DNA of 64,000 nucleotides from Symbiodinium sp. CCMP2592 (GCA_905221615.1 CAJNDT010001225.1:186001-250000), one strand, 5' to 3'; positions 19,941 through 30,590 are shown, counted from the first letter of the stretch. The notes: a model not told the origin generated them from the sequence alone. Made by a program: numbers and translations.

Positions 19941-20025
19941 CTGGGTTGGCCTTTAAACACCCTGAAAAATATTTATATATAGGGTCAACCCAAATAAGGA
20001 AAGCAAAATATGTCCCAAAATCCTT
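19941..20025. mobile_element. Family K element, internally deleted
   Basis: Family K: begins GGGTTGGCCTTTAAACACCC and ends GTCCCAAAATCCAACC (short TIR GGTTGG). Here CCCTTATAA in the middle and the last bases are lost. Confidence 0.8.
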
Positions 20026-20054
20026 GAATTTGAAAGCCCAAGGCATCAGTCTCG

Positions 20055-20157
20055 TAGCTTAGTTGCTGAGTTCATGAGCCCAAAAGAGTGTATACCCACA
20101 GTTCTAGAAGGGATGGTATTACCCCAAAAAGTGTGAAGTGTACTCATTCAGATGCGA
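20055..20157. mobile_element. Family W palindromic element, copy 1
   Basis: Shares TTAGTTGCTGAGTTCATGAG and AAAAAGTGTGAAGTGTACTC with copy 2; ends inverted (TAGTTGCTGAGT/ACTCAGCTACTA in copy 2). Confidence 0.75.
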
Positions 20158-20186
20158 GGTAAATTGTAACCCGACTTTGGAGTTAC

Positions 20187-20221
20187 TGTCCCTAAACCCT
20201 AAAGTTTAGGGTTTAGGGACA
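20187..20221. repeat. Perfect 35-bp palindrome of telomere units
   Basis: TGTCCCTAAACCCTAAA, one G, then its exact inverse. C-rich to G-rich orientation. Confidence 0.95.
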
Positions 20222-20367
20222 AAGCCCTATACCGTCAGAATGCAAGTGGAGCCCTCCAATTGCTGATGTAAACATCTGCATGACCTTCAGGACCCCAATC
20301 TAGGGTGAAGAATTGTAATAATATAGGGGCCTTTATGATTAGACAAGGGTTTTGTGACCCATTATAC

Positions 20368-20471
20368 TACCTAGTTGCTGAGTTCATAAGCCCCCAAAAG
20401 TGTACACATTGAGTTTTATGGTGGGCAATATATTCCTAAAAAGTGTAAAGTGTATCCACTCAGCTACTAAG
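20368..20471. mobile_element. Family W palindromic element, copy 2
   Basis: Inverted ends TAGTTGCTGAGT and ACTCAGCTACTA; see 20055-20157. Confidence 0.78.
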
Positions 20472-20563
20472 ACCAATATTGGGGAGCCCCCGCAGTAGCA
20501 TTGGAACTTATTTTTAGGCCCCTTTCTTATATTCCTTATTACGGGTAATGGGTAATCCGATGG

Positions 20564-20680
20564 CTAAACCTCAATGACCTCACCAGTCTCCCCCGCCTCC
20601 GGTGCTGGAGGAGGAGGAACAAGTCCATAGTCGACGTAGCCTGGGGGATGGCTAGGAGCTACTTGAAGGAGGCCTCCGCG
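20564..20680 (+). CDS. Exon-like island running into a family G element
   Basis: Open + frame with LTSLPRLRCWRRRNKSIVDV and AWGMARSYLKEASAQ; the frame passes into the left arm of the element at 20679. Left border unclear. No family recognised. Confidence 0.32.
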
Positions 20681-20788
20681 CAAAAACTCCAAAACCCCTC
20701 AATCAAGGAATATACCTTAAACCAAATTAGGATCCCTATGATAATTTGAGGTATATTCCTTACTTAAAGGGGTTTTGGAGTCTCTGGG
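20679..20788. mobile_element. TIR element, family G (diverged left end)
   Basis: Right arm ends GGAGTCTCTGGG as in other copies; left end CGCAAAAACTCC has four changes. Confidence 0.85.
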
Positions 20789-20897
20789 TCATAGGGATCC
20801 GTCAAGGGTTCATGAAAGGGGTTTGGGATTTAGGGTTCATGCCAGGGGTTGAGGGTTTAGTGTTCATTTAAAGTGCTCCTTCATGCAGGGGCTATAT

Positions 20898-20998
20898 GGG
20901 TGGTTGTCAAAATTAGGGCCCCTTTCTGGGTATCCTAAATAATCAGTGCCGTACTATAGTAGGGACCCGAAGAGGGACCATAATTCTGACAACCATCC
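20898..20998. mobile_element. TIR element, family E
   Basis: Complete. ATAT at 20894-20897 and 20999-21002, a candidate 4-bp target duplication. Confidence 0.92.
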
Positions 20999-21330
20999 AT
21001 ATGCGGAAGCTTTTATTTTGGAAGGGCAAAAGGACTAGGCTTCCAAAAAGCATGAAGCAGGTGCCTTTCATAGACTTTCCAACCCCGAAGTAGGTAGTAT
21101 GTGCATCGTTGCAAACTGAACTTTTTCGGAGGATTGCTTGCTTTACAAATTCGTGTTACAGGTGCTTTAGATTCTGTGGTTGGAGGATTTTCGGATCTTG
21201 GCCAATTGCAGTTTAGGGCTTTAGGACTTGGATTGGGCTTGAAGCGTGTACGGTTTGAGGGTGGGCTGCGCATGGGAGTTCGGATTATGTAGTTTTGGAA
21301 ATCCAGACCTGCAGGTCCAGGTGTTCTTCT

Positions 21331-21393
21331 GGTGTAGGGTTTAGGGTTTAGGGGTTTAGGGGTTCAGGGGTTTAGGGGTTTTAGGGTCTAGGG
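21331..21393. repeat. TTTAGGG tract
   Basis: About nine imperfect units. Confidence 0.85.
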
Positions 21394-21588
21394 CCTTGCC
21401 GATTTTGTGCAGTCTAGTGATACTGGTTGCTGAATCTCAGTAGTAGAGTAGATAGCCCTTACCCCTTTTTACAATCCTAGACCACCCCGAAGGTTAACCT
21501 TTACCCTAAACCCTGAACCCAGTTTGAGGATACTGGACCAGTAAGGAATGCTCTACCCTATATCCAGAACATCTAGGCCTTTTTCCTA

Positions 21589-21879
21589 CTATTCGCTCTT
21601 AAAACGGAGACCCTGAAATAGAAAGGGCAAAAGGGTACTACTTAGGAACCTAGTAGACGGTCCTTGGTCTTTTGGCAACCTGTGTACCTTGATCCACGTC
21701 AGGGCCGGATAGGTCTTCTCAACACCGTAGAACACATCATATGTACCCAGACCCCCGGGAGGATCCAAAAAGTAGATCCCTTGATGGGGGCTCCTGTAAA
21801 GTACCCTTAGTAGTATAGGGCCCCAAATTGAGGGATCTACTTTCTGAATCTTTCCGGATGTCTGAGTAACAGCTAACAT
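21589..21879 (-). CDS. ORF, hypothetical, 96 codons
   Basis: ATG to stop; contains FLDPPGGLGTYDVFYGVEKT and YPALTWIKVHRLPKDQGPST. The middle (21769-21844) is a hairpin with arms AAGTAGATCCCT, so part of the ORF is encoded by a palindrome. Sits 3' of the RCC1-like gene on the same strand. Unknown function. Confidence 0.3.
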   Translation of the reverse strand: MLAVTQTSGKIQKVDPSIWGPILLRVLYRSPHQGIYFLDPPGGLGTYDVFYGVEKTYPALTWIKVHRLPKDQGPSTRFLSSTLLPFLFQGLRFKSE

Positions 21880-22088
21880 GCCTTAGACCCGCAGAAACGG
21901 AACTGAAGCCTGGCAAAGCTTGAGGATGTGGTGGTTGGATGTTTGAGCTTCCCCGCGGATTCGAACCTGCTGTCGTGATCTTCTATACCTGCAAACCTGA
22001 GGATGTTGCGAATTCCTAACATGAGAACATGCTGGGGACACAATGAGAAACCGGAGATTCGATCAGAAGAATGAGAGCAGTATTGATT

Positions 22089-22191
22089 AGAAGGCCCCCG
22101 CACCCTGTAATAGTGACTTTAAGGATTATGTTAGGGTCCTATTATATTCCTATTATACCACTATTACAGGGTGGGTGGGGGGGACTTCTAA
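22089..22191. mobile_element. TIR element, family H
   Basis: Family H: TIR GAAGGGGCCCCCACCCTGTA, centre ATTATATTCCTATTATACCA, about 100 bp, TA next to the ends. Right arm has an added GGGT. Confidence 0.87.
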
Positions 22192-22225
22192 AGTATTGAC
22201 CTCAGGCGAGATGCGAGCCGGACTC

Positions 22226-22228
<3 letters not shown>

Positions 22229-22261
<33 letters not shown>
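22229..22261. repeat. (GA)n microsatellite
   Basis: About 16 GA units touching the left end of the next family F element. Confidence 0.98.
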
Positions 22262-22263
<2 letters not shown>

Positions 22264-22364
22264 GAGTTTCAAAAAATAAGGGACCCTAACATGGTACCCT
22301 AAATCGTAGGATCCTTATTATAAGGATCCCAAAATAAGGTGCCCCTAATTTTCGGAAACTGCCA
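22262..22364. mobile_element. TIR element, family F
   Basis: Complete but with changed left arm (TTTCAAAAAATAAGGG). Confidence 0.87.
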
Positions 22365-22488
22365 AATGGCAAAACATTTTCGCACAAGCTTGGCATTGCT
22401 GAGAAGCATTCACATCGCCCATGCGAGCGCAAACGATAATTACGTATCCCAAAACTGAAACCTACAGCAACCCATGGAAACCATGAGA

Positions 22489-23994
22489 TCACAAAGCAGT
22501 TTCGGACTCCTCGTCGGAAACGCCTTGCATATCGCGCTGATACCGTACTGCACTGCTGTCGCCACCGTAGCCGGCATTTCCCCAGGTCACGACAGATCCG
22601 TCAGCCAGGATTGCAGCAAATGCGTGCCAGGAAGCTTGGATCTGCTGCACATTCCTCAGCTGCTCCTGGACGGCACTACTGTCGCCACCGTCGTCGGCAT
22701 TGCCCCAGGCGACCACGGATCCATCACCCAGGATTGCAGCAAAGGCACCATTAGAAGCTTGGATCTGCTGCACATTTCTCAGCTGCTCCTGGACGCCACT
22801 GCTGTCCGCACAGACGGCTTTGCCCCAGGTGACCACGGATCCATCATCCAGGATTGCAGCAAATGCGCAATCAGAAGCTTGGATCTGCTGCACATTCTTT
22901 AGCTGCTCCTGGACGGCACTAGTGTCGCCACCAAAGTCGGCATTGCCCCAGGTGACCACGGATCCATCACCCAGGATTGCAGCGAACGCAAAAGGATTAG
23001 CTTGGATCTGCTGCACATTCTTCAGCTGCTGCTGCTGGACGGCACTGTTGTCGCCACCAAAGTAGAAACCTCCCCAAGTGACCACAGCTCCATCATCCAG
23101 GATTGCAGCAAAGGCAGCACCAGAAGCTTGTATTTGATACACATCTCGCAGCTGATCCTGTACCGCACTGCTGTCGCCACCCTCTTCGGCAATACCCCAG
23201 GTGACCACAAATCCATCAACCAGGATTGCAGCAAATGCGCCATCAGAAGCTTGGATCTGTTGCACATTCCTCAGCTGCTCCTGGACGGCACTACTGTCGC
23301 CACCGTCGTCGGCATTGCCCCAGGTGACCACAGATCCATCACCCAGGATTGCAGCAAAGGCACCAACAGAAGCTTGGATCTGCTGCACATTCCTCAGCTG
23401 CTCCTGGACGCCACTGCTGTCCCCTCCACAGACGGCTTTGCCCCAGGTGACCACGGATCCATCACCCAGGATTGCAGCAAATGCGCCATCAGAAGCGTGG
23501 ATCTGTTGCACATTCCTCAGCTGCTCCTGGACGGCACTACTGTCGCCACCGTCGTCGGCATTGCCCCAGGTGACCACGGATCCATCACCCAGGATTGCAG
23601 CAAATGCCTCACCAGCAGCTTGGATCTGTTGCACATTCTTCAGCTGCTCCTGGACGGCACTGCTGTCCCCTCCATAGCCGGCTTTGCCCCAAGTGATCAG
23701 AGATCCATCACCCAAGAGAGCGGCGAATGCAGAAAATTCGTGGCCTGGCCTGGTGGTTTGAATCTGGACCTGGTTCGCATGGAGAGTGAGCATGTCTCCG
23801 CTCATCAACTTGGCCTTCTTGATAGATTGTGCTCCGTCAAGCACCTCTCCTGAAGACGTCAGCAGCCTCCCTCTACCCGGGACCATTAGAGCACTCTGGG
23901 CACGGCGCTTCAATGACTCAACAGATGCATCCACTTCCATTTCCAGAGAGACACCCCTGCCACTCAGCAGATTCACATCCACAGAAATTGACAT
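22489..23994 (-). CDS. Ubiquitin-like plus RCC1-like repeat protein (501 aa)
   Basis: Single uninterrupted exon, ATG at 23994, TGA at 22491. Residues 1-75 look like a ubiquitin-like beta-grasp fold (VNLLSGRGVSLEMEVDASVE; GDMLTLHA at its end). Residues about 86-485 are ten repeats of 39-41 aa of the form AFAAILGDGSVVTWG, GGDSSAVQEQL, NVQQIQAS; this matches the RCC1/HERC-type beta-propeller strand pattern (DGxVxxWG). The tail SDEESETAL is acidic. RCC1-like propellers bind proteins or chromatin in known families; partner unknown here. Repeat 8 has lost a glycine (KAVCADSSG against KAVCGGDSSG). The repeats are also near-identical as DNA, so recent duplication or conversion is likely. ORFs on + across this region are shadows. 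The start is favoured because the Ubl domain begins at once. Confidence 0.93.
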   Translation of the reverse strand: MSISVDVNLLSGRGVSLEMEVDASVESLKRRAQSALMVPGRGRLLTSSGEVLDGAQSIKKAKLMSGDMLTLHANQVQIQTTRPGHEFSAFAALLGDGSLITWGKAGYGGDSSAVQEQLKNVQQIQAAGEAFAAILGDGSVVTWGNADDGGDSSAVQEQLRNVQQIHASDGAFAAILGDGSVVTWGKAVCGGDSSGVQEQLRNVQQIQASVGAFAAILGDGSVVTWGNADDGGDSSAVQEQLRNVQQIQASDGAFAAILVDGFVVTWGIAEEGGDSSAVQDQLRDVYQIQASGAAFAAILDDGAVVTWGGFYFGGDNSAVQQQQLKNVQQIQANPFAFAAILGDGSVVTWGNADFGGDTSAVQEQLKNVQQIQASDCAFAAILDDGSVVTWGKAVCADSSGVQEQLRNVQQIQASNGAFAAILGDGSVVAWGNADDGGDSSAVQEQLRNVQQIQASWHAFAAILADGSVVTWGNAGYGGDSSAVRYQRDMQGVSDEESETAL

Positions 23995-24168
23995 GATTCC
24001 TCGTAGCGTGGTCGCTTGATGCAGGACCCAGGACTACAGCTTACTGGATGGACCATGTCATTTAGCCTAGACTCGGGTTTGGGGGTATCTTTGTGTATAC
24101 TTGCAGCCGGAAGCGCTGAGGTAAGGAGTAGTGTCGACAAATTTTAAAAAATTGCTGCCACCATATTA

Positions 24169-24240
24169 GGCGAGTTTCCGAAAGTAGGGGACCCTAATAT
24201 ATTACCCTAAATAGTAGGATCCTTATTATAAGGACCCCAT
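24169..24240. mobile_element. TIR element, family F, right arm missing
   Basis: Left arm GAGTTTCCGAAAGTAGGGGA and centre only; lies 175 bp upstream of the RCC1-like gene start. Confidence 0.82.
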
Positions 24241-24310
24241 ATGCACGTCTGCACAATCTCGAGCCCGTGGTTGAAAGTCCCAAAGCCTCATCTCCATTCA
24301 ACCCGGGATC

Positions 24311-24440
24311 CCCTCTAAACCCTAAATTGTTTAGGGTTTCGGGTTTAGGGTTTAGGGTTTTAGGGTTTAGGGTTTAGGGTTTAGGGTTTAGGGTTTAGGG
24401 TTCCTCTAAACCCTAAATCCCATAAACCCTAAACCCCAAA
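24311..24440. repeat. Telomere-type repeats in both orientations
   Basis: CCCTAAA units, then about ten TTTAGGG units, then CCCTAAA units again. Confidence 0.92.
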
Positions 24441-24685
24441 TCTTAACTCAGTCTCAGTTCAGTTGAGCTCGTTACGTCTTTCGGAGTAGACGAGATAGCT
24501 CTTACCCAGGTCACTAAAGACGAACACTGGGACTACCGATACTAGAACTATTGCGGGGGCTCCTTATCATATGCACAACAAGCACAGTATACCTCCAAGC
24601 CCTATCTAAGTAGTAAGCTCCCTTTATTCTTGGACGCCCGAAACTCCGAACATTCGGCCCCTTGTGACTCGAGGCTCCAAAGCCA

Positions 24686-24794
24686 TACGGTTGATGATAT
24701 AAACCCTGCATTAATTACCCATTATAGAGAATATGACATTATTCCCAAAGTCTAGGGTCCTTAAGCTAATGCAGGATTTATATCATCAACAGTA
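24686..24794. mobile_element. TIR element, family A, at the 3' edge of the long minus gene
   Basis: Complete, TA borders. The shifted frame of the neighbouring coding block ends at a TGA (24786-24788) inside its right arm. Confidence 0.92.
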
Positions 24795-27459
24795 GGGTTT
24801 AGGGTTTTTTTTTTTAACATGTACTGACGTGTCTTTCTCGAAGCAACGCCTGTCGCGAACGACATACACGGAAGGTGAAACACATTCGAACATGTACTCG
24901 ACGACTGGAAACTCATTCGTCTTGCGCAGGATCTGGTACTCGAAGGTGTACATGTCGCCGTAAAGGTAGTCGTCAAGGCCCACCAGCTCCTCCCCCATTT
25001 TCACTGTCATCATCGTCGGCACTCATCACCAGGTCCTCTTCACATGAGTTCTCCTCGTTGTCTAAGGGAACATCTCCAACGCCACCACCATCCGGACCAT
25101 CGCCAGGAGGAACATCATGATATACAGGAGCACCGTGGTATACAGAAGCACCAGGTTCGGCATGATCTCCATTTTCCCCATCGCGTGCATGAGGTACTAG
25201 GGCACCAGATTCCACCCCATCTCCAGATTCCCCATCACGAGCAACTTCTCCCGGAGGACAAGGACCAACAGTCGACCCTAAAGCACCAGATTCCACACCA
25301 TCTCCAGACTCTCCATCACGAGCGACTTCTCCAGGATGAACAGGACCACCAGCCGATAGCACATGTGGAGGTTCTTCCCCAGGGTTGGAGCCAGAAGCAA
25401 TCTCCGTCGAGTGATTGCTGTCATCAAAGTCATCAAAGTCATGATCAGGTTCATTTCCAGAAAGTTCTCCAACACCAGCACCACGGGGAATGTCTGGAGT
25501 AGCTCTCGACGGCAGATTCGGCGCCCTGCTTGGTCTGGGTCGTGTGTCCGTAGAGGATCCAGGCCGCCCACTGTAAGGATGTCCTCCTGCTCCTCGATCA
25601 GCATGGTGTATAACTCCACGAAGTAGGCGTTCTCGACGATCAATACGCTCTTGTGAGGCCGCCCTTAGTCGCTGAACCATGGGATCGTCTCCCTCAAGTC
25701 CCAGTATTCGCCCCCAAAGTTGTTCTTCACGACGACGGACCACATCCCAGTGCACATCATTTTCCACAGCGGGGCAGCTCCTTAACGCCTGTTGTAAGGC
25801 CTTGTTGAGCCAGAATTGGATCTCGGCGAGGTGATTTTGATGAAGTAGGAGACGTCGAACCATTTCTCGCGCTGACCCACTGTTGAGCTCATACATAGAC
25901 GACCTCACTTCTTGCTCAATGAGCCACGCCCTGTCTGCATAGTTCGCCTCTTCGTCCATGAGGTCATAGTGTCGGTCACGTGCAGACTGTATCGCCGCCA
26001 GTGACATAGGTCCAAGGAACGACGGAGGACCTTCGATGCCACCAGTTGCATGGTGAGTCGGGCCCACCGGACCGGTATCAGCAGGAGCAGGATGAACATC
26101 GCCCATTTCATCATCGGTCTCCTCCACAAACTCCTCCTCCACCGCTTCACCATTGTCCTCATTTGTATCATCCCGAGGTTCGCGTTCATCACGATCATGT
26201 TCTTCACCACTTCCACCCAGGTCCATGAGAGAGGACACATCGTCATCTCGCTGATGATCTCGGCCTTGTTCCCCAACTCGACTACGAGATCGTGATCTTC
26301 TCCTCGGTGGGGGACCCAGGTCTGCAAGCATTACGGCATGGGCCATATTGTTCGAGTTCGTCCCGGCCATCCCCTCGTCAATCTGGACCACGTCATTGGG
26401 GGTGAGGATTGCTGGAAGGTCACGAAGTTCCCCTGGGCGTGCAGAATTCGCCCCATGGGCATAAATATCGGCCATCACGTGGGTGATCTCCTGTGTCCAC
26501 CTTATTAACTCTTCACGAAGCCGATGGCAGTCTGGTTCACGACGAAGGGGGTAATGTCGTTGGTCCCTGGACCTACTCTGCACTGGTTCTTCCGCTCGGT
26601 CTTGGGCTCCAGCTCCAACTTGGCTTGTAACCAACCATCGCCCCAAAGCCCAGCGGGCCTCAGCACCTCTATCATTACTTTGATATTCCTCATATCGACG
26701 TAGTAGACGCTCAAGTCGCCGCACCAAATGGGCGGGTACTCCACCATTGGCCAGGTCAACATGTTCCTGTGCCGTTAGCCCCGGCCGCTCCATGAAAGTA
26801 ACTTCATCCTCATCATCCTGCGACGTCCACGATGGAGGTTGTTGCCATAGTTCCGTCTCATCATCGCCCTCGTCCTCCTTGAAGTCCTCTGCTGACTGAG
26901 CTTCACGTCGAAGGCGATCTCGTTCTTCCTTCTCCTCTTTGAACTTCCTCAGCCAACTGGGAATCCACTCACCATCAACCCACGCCTTCATCCTTGCAGC
27001 ACGCTTGTCCTGTCGGTGTTTTCCCTGTCCACCCGCGGCCCATTTCTTCTCCTCCTCAGTGCGCTGACGACTTTGCCAAACACCATGCTTGCAGAAACCA
27101 CTCGTGGAGGAGGAGGTTCCAGCCGAAGTTGTTGGCGACCCACGCACAGGGGGCACGGGATCATTGGACGACGCCGCCACATCCTGTTCAGTGTTGGTCT
27201 TCTTCGTGCCATCATCGTTATGCCATCTATCTTTGCCCTCTCGCCATTCTCCCCAACGACGTACTTGACCAGTGCGTGTCGAGGATGCAGATAATAGAGC
27301 ACGTTGCTCAGCACGAAATTTCTTGTAAGACTGTACAGCCTTGTCAAAGAGCTCCTCGAAGGACATCCAGGGTAGTGTTTCACCACCTGCAAACCATTCC
27401 AAGATGTCATTTGCCGAAGTCCACTCGCCCTCCACATAGGTACCAACCAAGTCTCCCAT
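24786..27459 (-). CDS. Large charged protein of unknown function, one-base frame break near 3' end
   Basis: Main frame 27459 to 24973, 828 codons from the first ATG. N-part: DILEWFAGGETLPWMSFEEL and an Arg/Lys-rich helical stretch (WIPSWLRKFKEEKEERDRLR). Middle: RRRSRSRSR followed by acidic runs (EEFVEETDDEMGDV). C-part: repeats of GEVARDGESGDGVESGAL. The frame stops at 24973-24975, but at the run of five C on + (24992-24996) dropping one base continues as EELVGLDDYLYGDMYTFEYQ and further, well formed to about 24815. Either a sequencing slip, a mutation or a programmed shift. The frame is open 66 bp upstream of the ATG to 27526, where telomere-like DNA starts, so the true 5' end may be lost or spliced. 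I know of similar charged proteins in dinoflagellates but cannot name a domain. Confidence 0.83.
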
Positions 27460-27633
27460 CACAACCGTGTTGTCAAGGGTCTCCCCATCATTGGTCGTAA
27501 GAAGTGCAGGTTTAGGGCTTGGGGTTTAGCGCGAGCAGCCCTGCACCCCGAAGCAGCCAACTCAAGGCGCTCTGACCTGAATCAATCTGTAAACCTCATG
27601 CGACGCACACTCTGAACTCTGACACCACAACCC

Positions 27634-27756
27634 TACTTGGAGGGTTATGGAACTTAGCAAGTAAGGTTTTAAGTACCTTAAATGGGTTATAAGTAATTAT
27701 AAGTAGAGTTAACTTGTTTATAACCCCAGTAACTAATTCCCATGATCCTTTCAGTA
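27634..27756. mobile_element. TIR element, family C (diverged)
   Basis: TA borders; several changes in both arms (GGGTTATGGAACTTAGCAAG). Confidence 0.86.
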
Positions 27757-27911
27757 CAGCTCCAAACTGCCAATGCGTACCGTGCACCCCTACAGCGCAC
27801 GTGAAATCCTTGCAGGCAAAGGCACTGCTTGAGGGCGGGTAGGTGGTGCTTCCCCAACTTGAGTAGGTCACAGCCTCGTAGCCTGCATCTCATCTGTCTT
27901 TCCGGTTATGA

Positions 27912-28027
27912 CTACAGTAGAGGCCAGAAAGTTGGAACATCCTTATCCTCATGCCCTTAAGGTAAGGTATAAGGGATCCTAGCATTAATCCTCCTAAAGC
28001 CATGTTCCAACTTCCTGGGGTTCACTC
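27912..28027. mobile_element. TIR element, family D
   Basis: Left end CAGTAGAGGCCAGAAAG; right end decayed after CTTCCTGGGG. Confidence 0.84.
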
Positions 28028-28029
28028 TA

Positions 28030-28735
28030 AGGTGAACCCAGGTTTCCGGAAGGGGGGTTGAATTATGTACAAGTCCATAAAAGCGCTGCCTGTAATCTTC
28101 CAAATGTTCGCAGGGCCACGAACTAAGAAGCATAAACTGCGACCTCCATTCCCCATAGTCTTGCTGTCTTGGTTTGGTGCTCGGGGTTAGTATGAAGGAG
28201 TCTAGGCTTCGAGTTTGGGATTTGAAGCTTAGAGTTTTTGTGCGTATAGGAGTCTAGGGTTAAAGATCAAAAGTTGAGGCATTTAAATTTAAAGTCTACC
28301 GGCCATCTGGGCCGTCGCAGACAGGATCCTGTCATGCTTGGCGATGTTGTGATGTTGATTTCTTCGGGTTAACGGCTCCCGATAGCCTTGTACCCTGAAC
28401 CGTCCCGACTACTGTCTGGTAAGCAACCGAAACCTCTCGGCCAGAAACCTAACCCCTAAAACCAACCCAAGCTGTACCTCAATACAGTCCTTGTTTATTC
28501 GCCATAAGAGTTCTTACACAAATCTATTCCTTGTAGAGACCGAATAAACAAACAAATCATAGAACCGCAATAGCACGCCACGAAGGTTACGTTCTATCCT
28601 GATACAATCCGTATATAACCCTACCAGACCATCAGAAACCGTCCAAAACCCTACGAAACACCATCAAACCTTCTGTACAATCTTTGCAGAACCCTTCCGA
28701 AACCCTGTAATCACCAAATGAACTCTTTGACTTAT
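28030..28735. other. Unassigned stretch
   Basis: Mixed sequence with isolated CCCTAAA-like words. No repeat family, RNA gene or convincing frame seen. Confidence 0.5.
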
Positions 28736-28737
28736 AG

Positions 28738-28926
28738 AACCCCTTCAATCAAGCCGGCTCTTTGCTCATGCGTGATCCGCCCATCATCGGGATCTTTGGG
28801 ACGTATGCCTCCGCATTCGAACTTCTGATGGGTGCTCCGCCCTCATCCACGTCCATGCAGCTGGTGGATGTCACTCGGCGCACCGACTCCCATGCCCCTT
28901 CGTGGTGTCCTCAGCGGCTTCTCTAA
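28738..28926 (+). CDS. Exon-like island, 62 codons to a stop
   Basis: Entered after CTTATAG in phase 0 and open to TAA at 28924-28926. Contains AGSLLMRDPPIIGIFGTYAS and AFELLMGAPPSSTSMQLVDV. GC-richer than its surroundings. Unknown function; the second + frame is also open for part of the length. Confidence 0.35.
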   Translation, partial: NPFNQAGSLLMRDPPIIGIFGTYASAFELLMGAPPSSTSMQLVDVTRRTDSHAPSWCPQRLL

Positions 28927-29076
28927 ACACAATTCAAGAACCATAAAGCCCTTGCAGCCCTGCCCCAAGTCCTAAAACCACACAAGCCCTTGCAGAACCC
29001 CAAAAAGCCCTTGAAGCCCGAGACTCTCAAAAAACCTTATCGAACCCGTATACATGTCCCAAAGGCCCTGCTAATT

Positions 29077-29170
29077 GATATAGGGGTCGGTTGAATTTGT
29101 AGCTAGCTCATTATAGATTGTAGAGAATCTAGTACAAGATCCCCCCAAAACCCCAGTCTAAGTATTGCGG
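29077..29170. mobile_element. Family I element (degenerate)
   Basis: Family I: starts AGGGGCCTTAATAATTAGAA, then TAGGGTTTTGGGG, and ends with GGAACCCCCAAAATAGTATA and AATTATTTAGGCCCC. Here only the arms are recognisable, in reverse order. Confidence 0.55.
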
Positions 29171-29350
29171 CCTCTACACTATAGCAACCCTGATAAGGTC
29201 CTTGAGATGAACCCTCAAGAAACCCTATTCGAAGGCCCCCTAAAATCCCTAAACCCTGAGCCATAAACCGTTAGCTCCAAAGCCTCAACCCTAAACCCTG
29301 CAGTAAGCCCCGCAACCTTCGGCCCGCCTCCCTAAAGCGTCTGATGCAGG

Positions 29351-29466
29351 GGCCGTAATTAAAGATTAGAATAGGATTTTGGGGTATTTACACTAGAGTT
29401 GGTATTCACACTAGAGTTATCAGAAGGAACCCTCCGAAGCAGTATAGGCAATTATTTAGGCCTCTA
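29351..29466. mobile_element. Family I element
   Basis: Both arms present; centre carries a 13-bp duplicated CACTAGAGTT motif. A second partial right arm follows at 29490-29530. Confidence 0.68.
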
Positions 29467-29795
29467 TGCCATTCCTCTAAACATAAGGAGCTCCCCAAAT
29501 AGAATAGGGGTAATTATTTCGGCTTCTATAACATTCCTCTAACCCTAAACCCTCTCACATCGGGGCCTTAACACTTCGAACCAGGTACTTATCATAAGGA
29601 ACACCAAGAAATTGTATAGGTAAGTATTCAGGCTTCTATAACTTCTATACCATTCCTCTAAACCCTCTATTCCTCTGCTCTCTGCCTGTGCTCTCGGACA
29701 CCGATGGAGCCGGTGGCAAGGCGGCGCGGCTGAAGAGCAGAGGGAGGTGGAAGGCCTCCACGGGAGCTTTTTGTGGGTCTATAGGGGTTTAGGGT

Positions 29796-29877
29796 CTATT
29801 ATTACCATGATCATTATTACTATTATTGTTATTAGTATTGTTATTACTATTATTATTATTGTTATTACTATGCTTAG
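29796..29877. repeat. (TTA)n-like microsatellite
   Basis: Imperfect ATT/TTA/GTTATT units over about 80 bp. Confidence 0.93.
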
Positions 29878-29949
29878 GGTTTGGAGGTTTCAAGGTTTAG
29901 GGTTCAACAAGGCTCTGAAGGCCTTTATCCAGGACATGAAAGGGGTCTT

Positions 29950-30590
29950 ATAAGTCGATCTTTGTAAAGAGTTTTCATATGGTTTATGATAGGTTTTGAA
30001 AGGAGGGTTCTGTAGGGTTTAGGGTTGTCGCATGGCCTTCAGGGATACAGCTTGAAGCCGCGTTTGCATGCTTTTTCAGGAGTTTATAAGGCATTTGCAA
30101 GGTGTTACAAGGCTCCGGTCAGAAGCAGTCATGACTGGATTTATCAAGCGAAGACCATCAGAAAAGAAACCTTTCAAACCATGTGAACCCTAAAGTGAGA
30201 TTTGTGGCCTGCGAGGTTCGGAGGTTGGGGTCGGCCCTAAACGACCAGAGGACTTAACACGTGGGTAAGCAGTGGGGTAGAAAATCTTGAAAAGATTCTA
30301 AACCACCCAAACATGCTCAACATCTTGCCCCTATTCCCTCATCGAACCTCTCTAGACCCCTTCTGGAGAGCTACCAAAATCCTAAAAATCTTAATCGCTT
30401 CCATAACCCCTACCTGATGCTACCATAACTAGTCTGTTTTGTAGTTTGTTATTACAAACCCTAATATTGAATTCATAAGGACCCTTCAACAAGGTAGGCT
30501 TTTGGGCAGGTCAAGATTTTGATTGCTTCCTTCCACCAGGCCTCGATGGACACCAAAGGCGAGACCATGCCCAGAAGCCCGATGGCCTCA
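29950..30590. other. Unassigned stretch
   Basis: No element family or convincing coding frame recognised. Confidence 0.5.

Noticed and set aside
21013..21292. ORFs on both strands (63 and 86 codons)
   Set aside because: Each is the shadow of the other and neither has a motif or splice support; not called.
21950..21975. A B-box-like GGTTCGAATCC on the minus strand
   Set aside because: No matching A box upstream, and the T stem does not pair; not a tRNA or SINE on this evidence.
22474..23853. Long plus-strand ORFs opposite the RCC1-like gene (up to 283 codons)
   Set aside because: Shadows of repeated coding DNA; composition (Leu-Leu-Asp, Ser-Cys-Trp repeats) follows the antisense of the repeats.
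25044..27500. Plus and minus secondary ORFs inside the long minus gene (up to 168 codons)
   Set aside because: Out-of-frame His/Arg-rich readings of an open GC-rich coding region.
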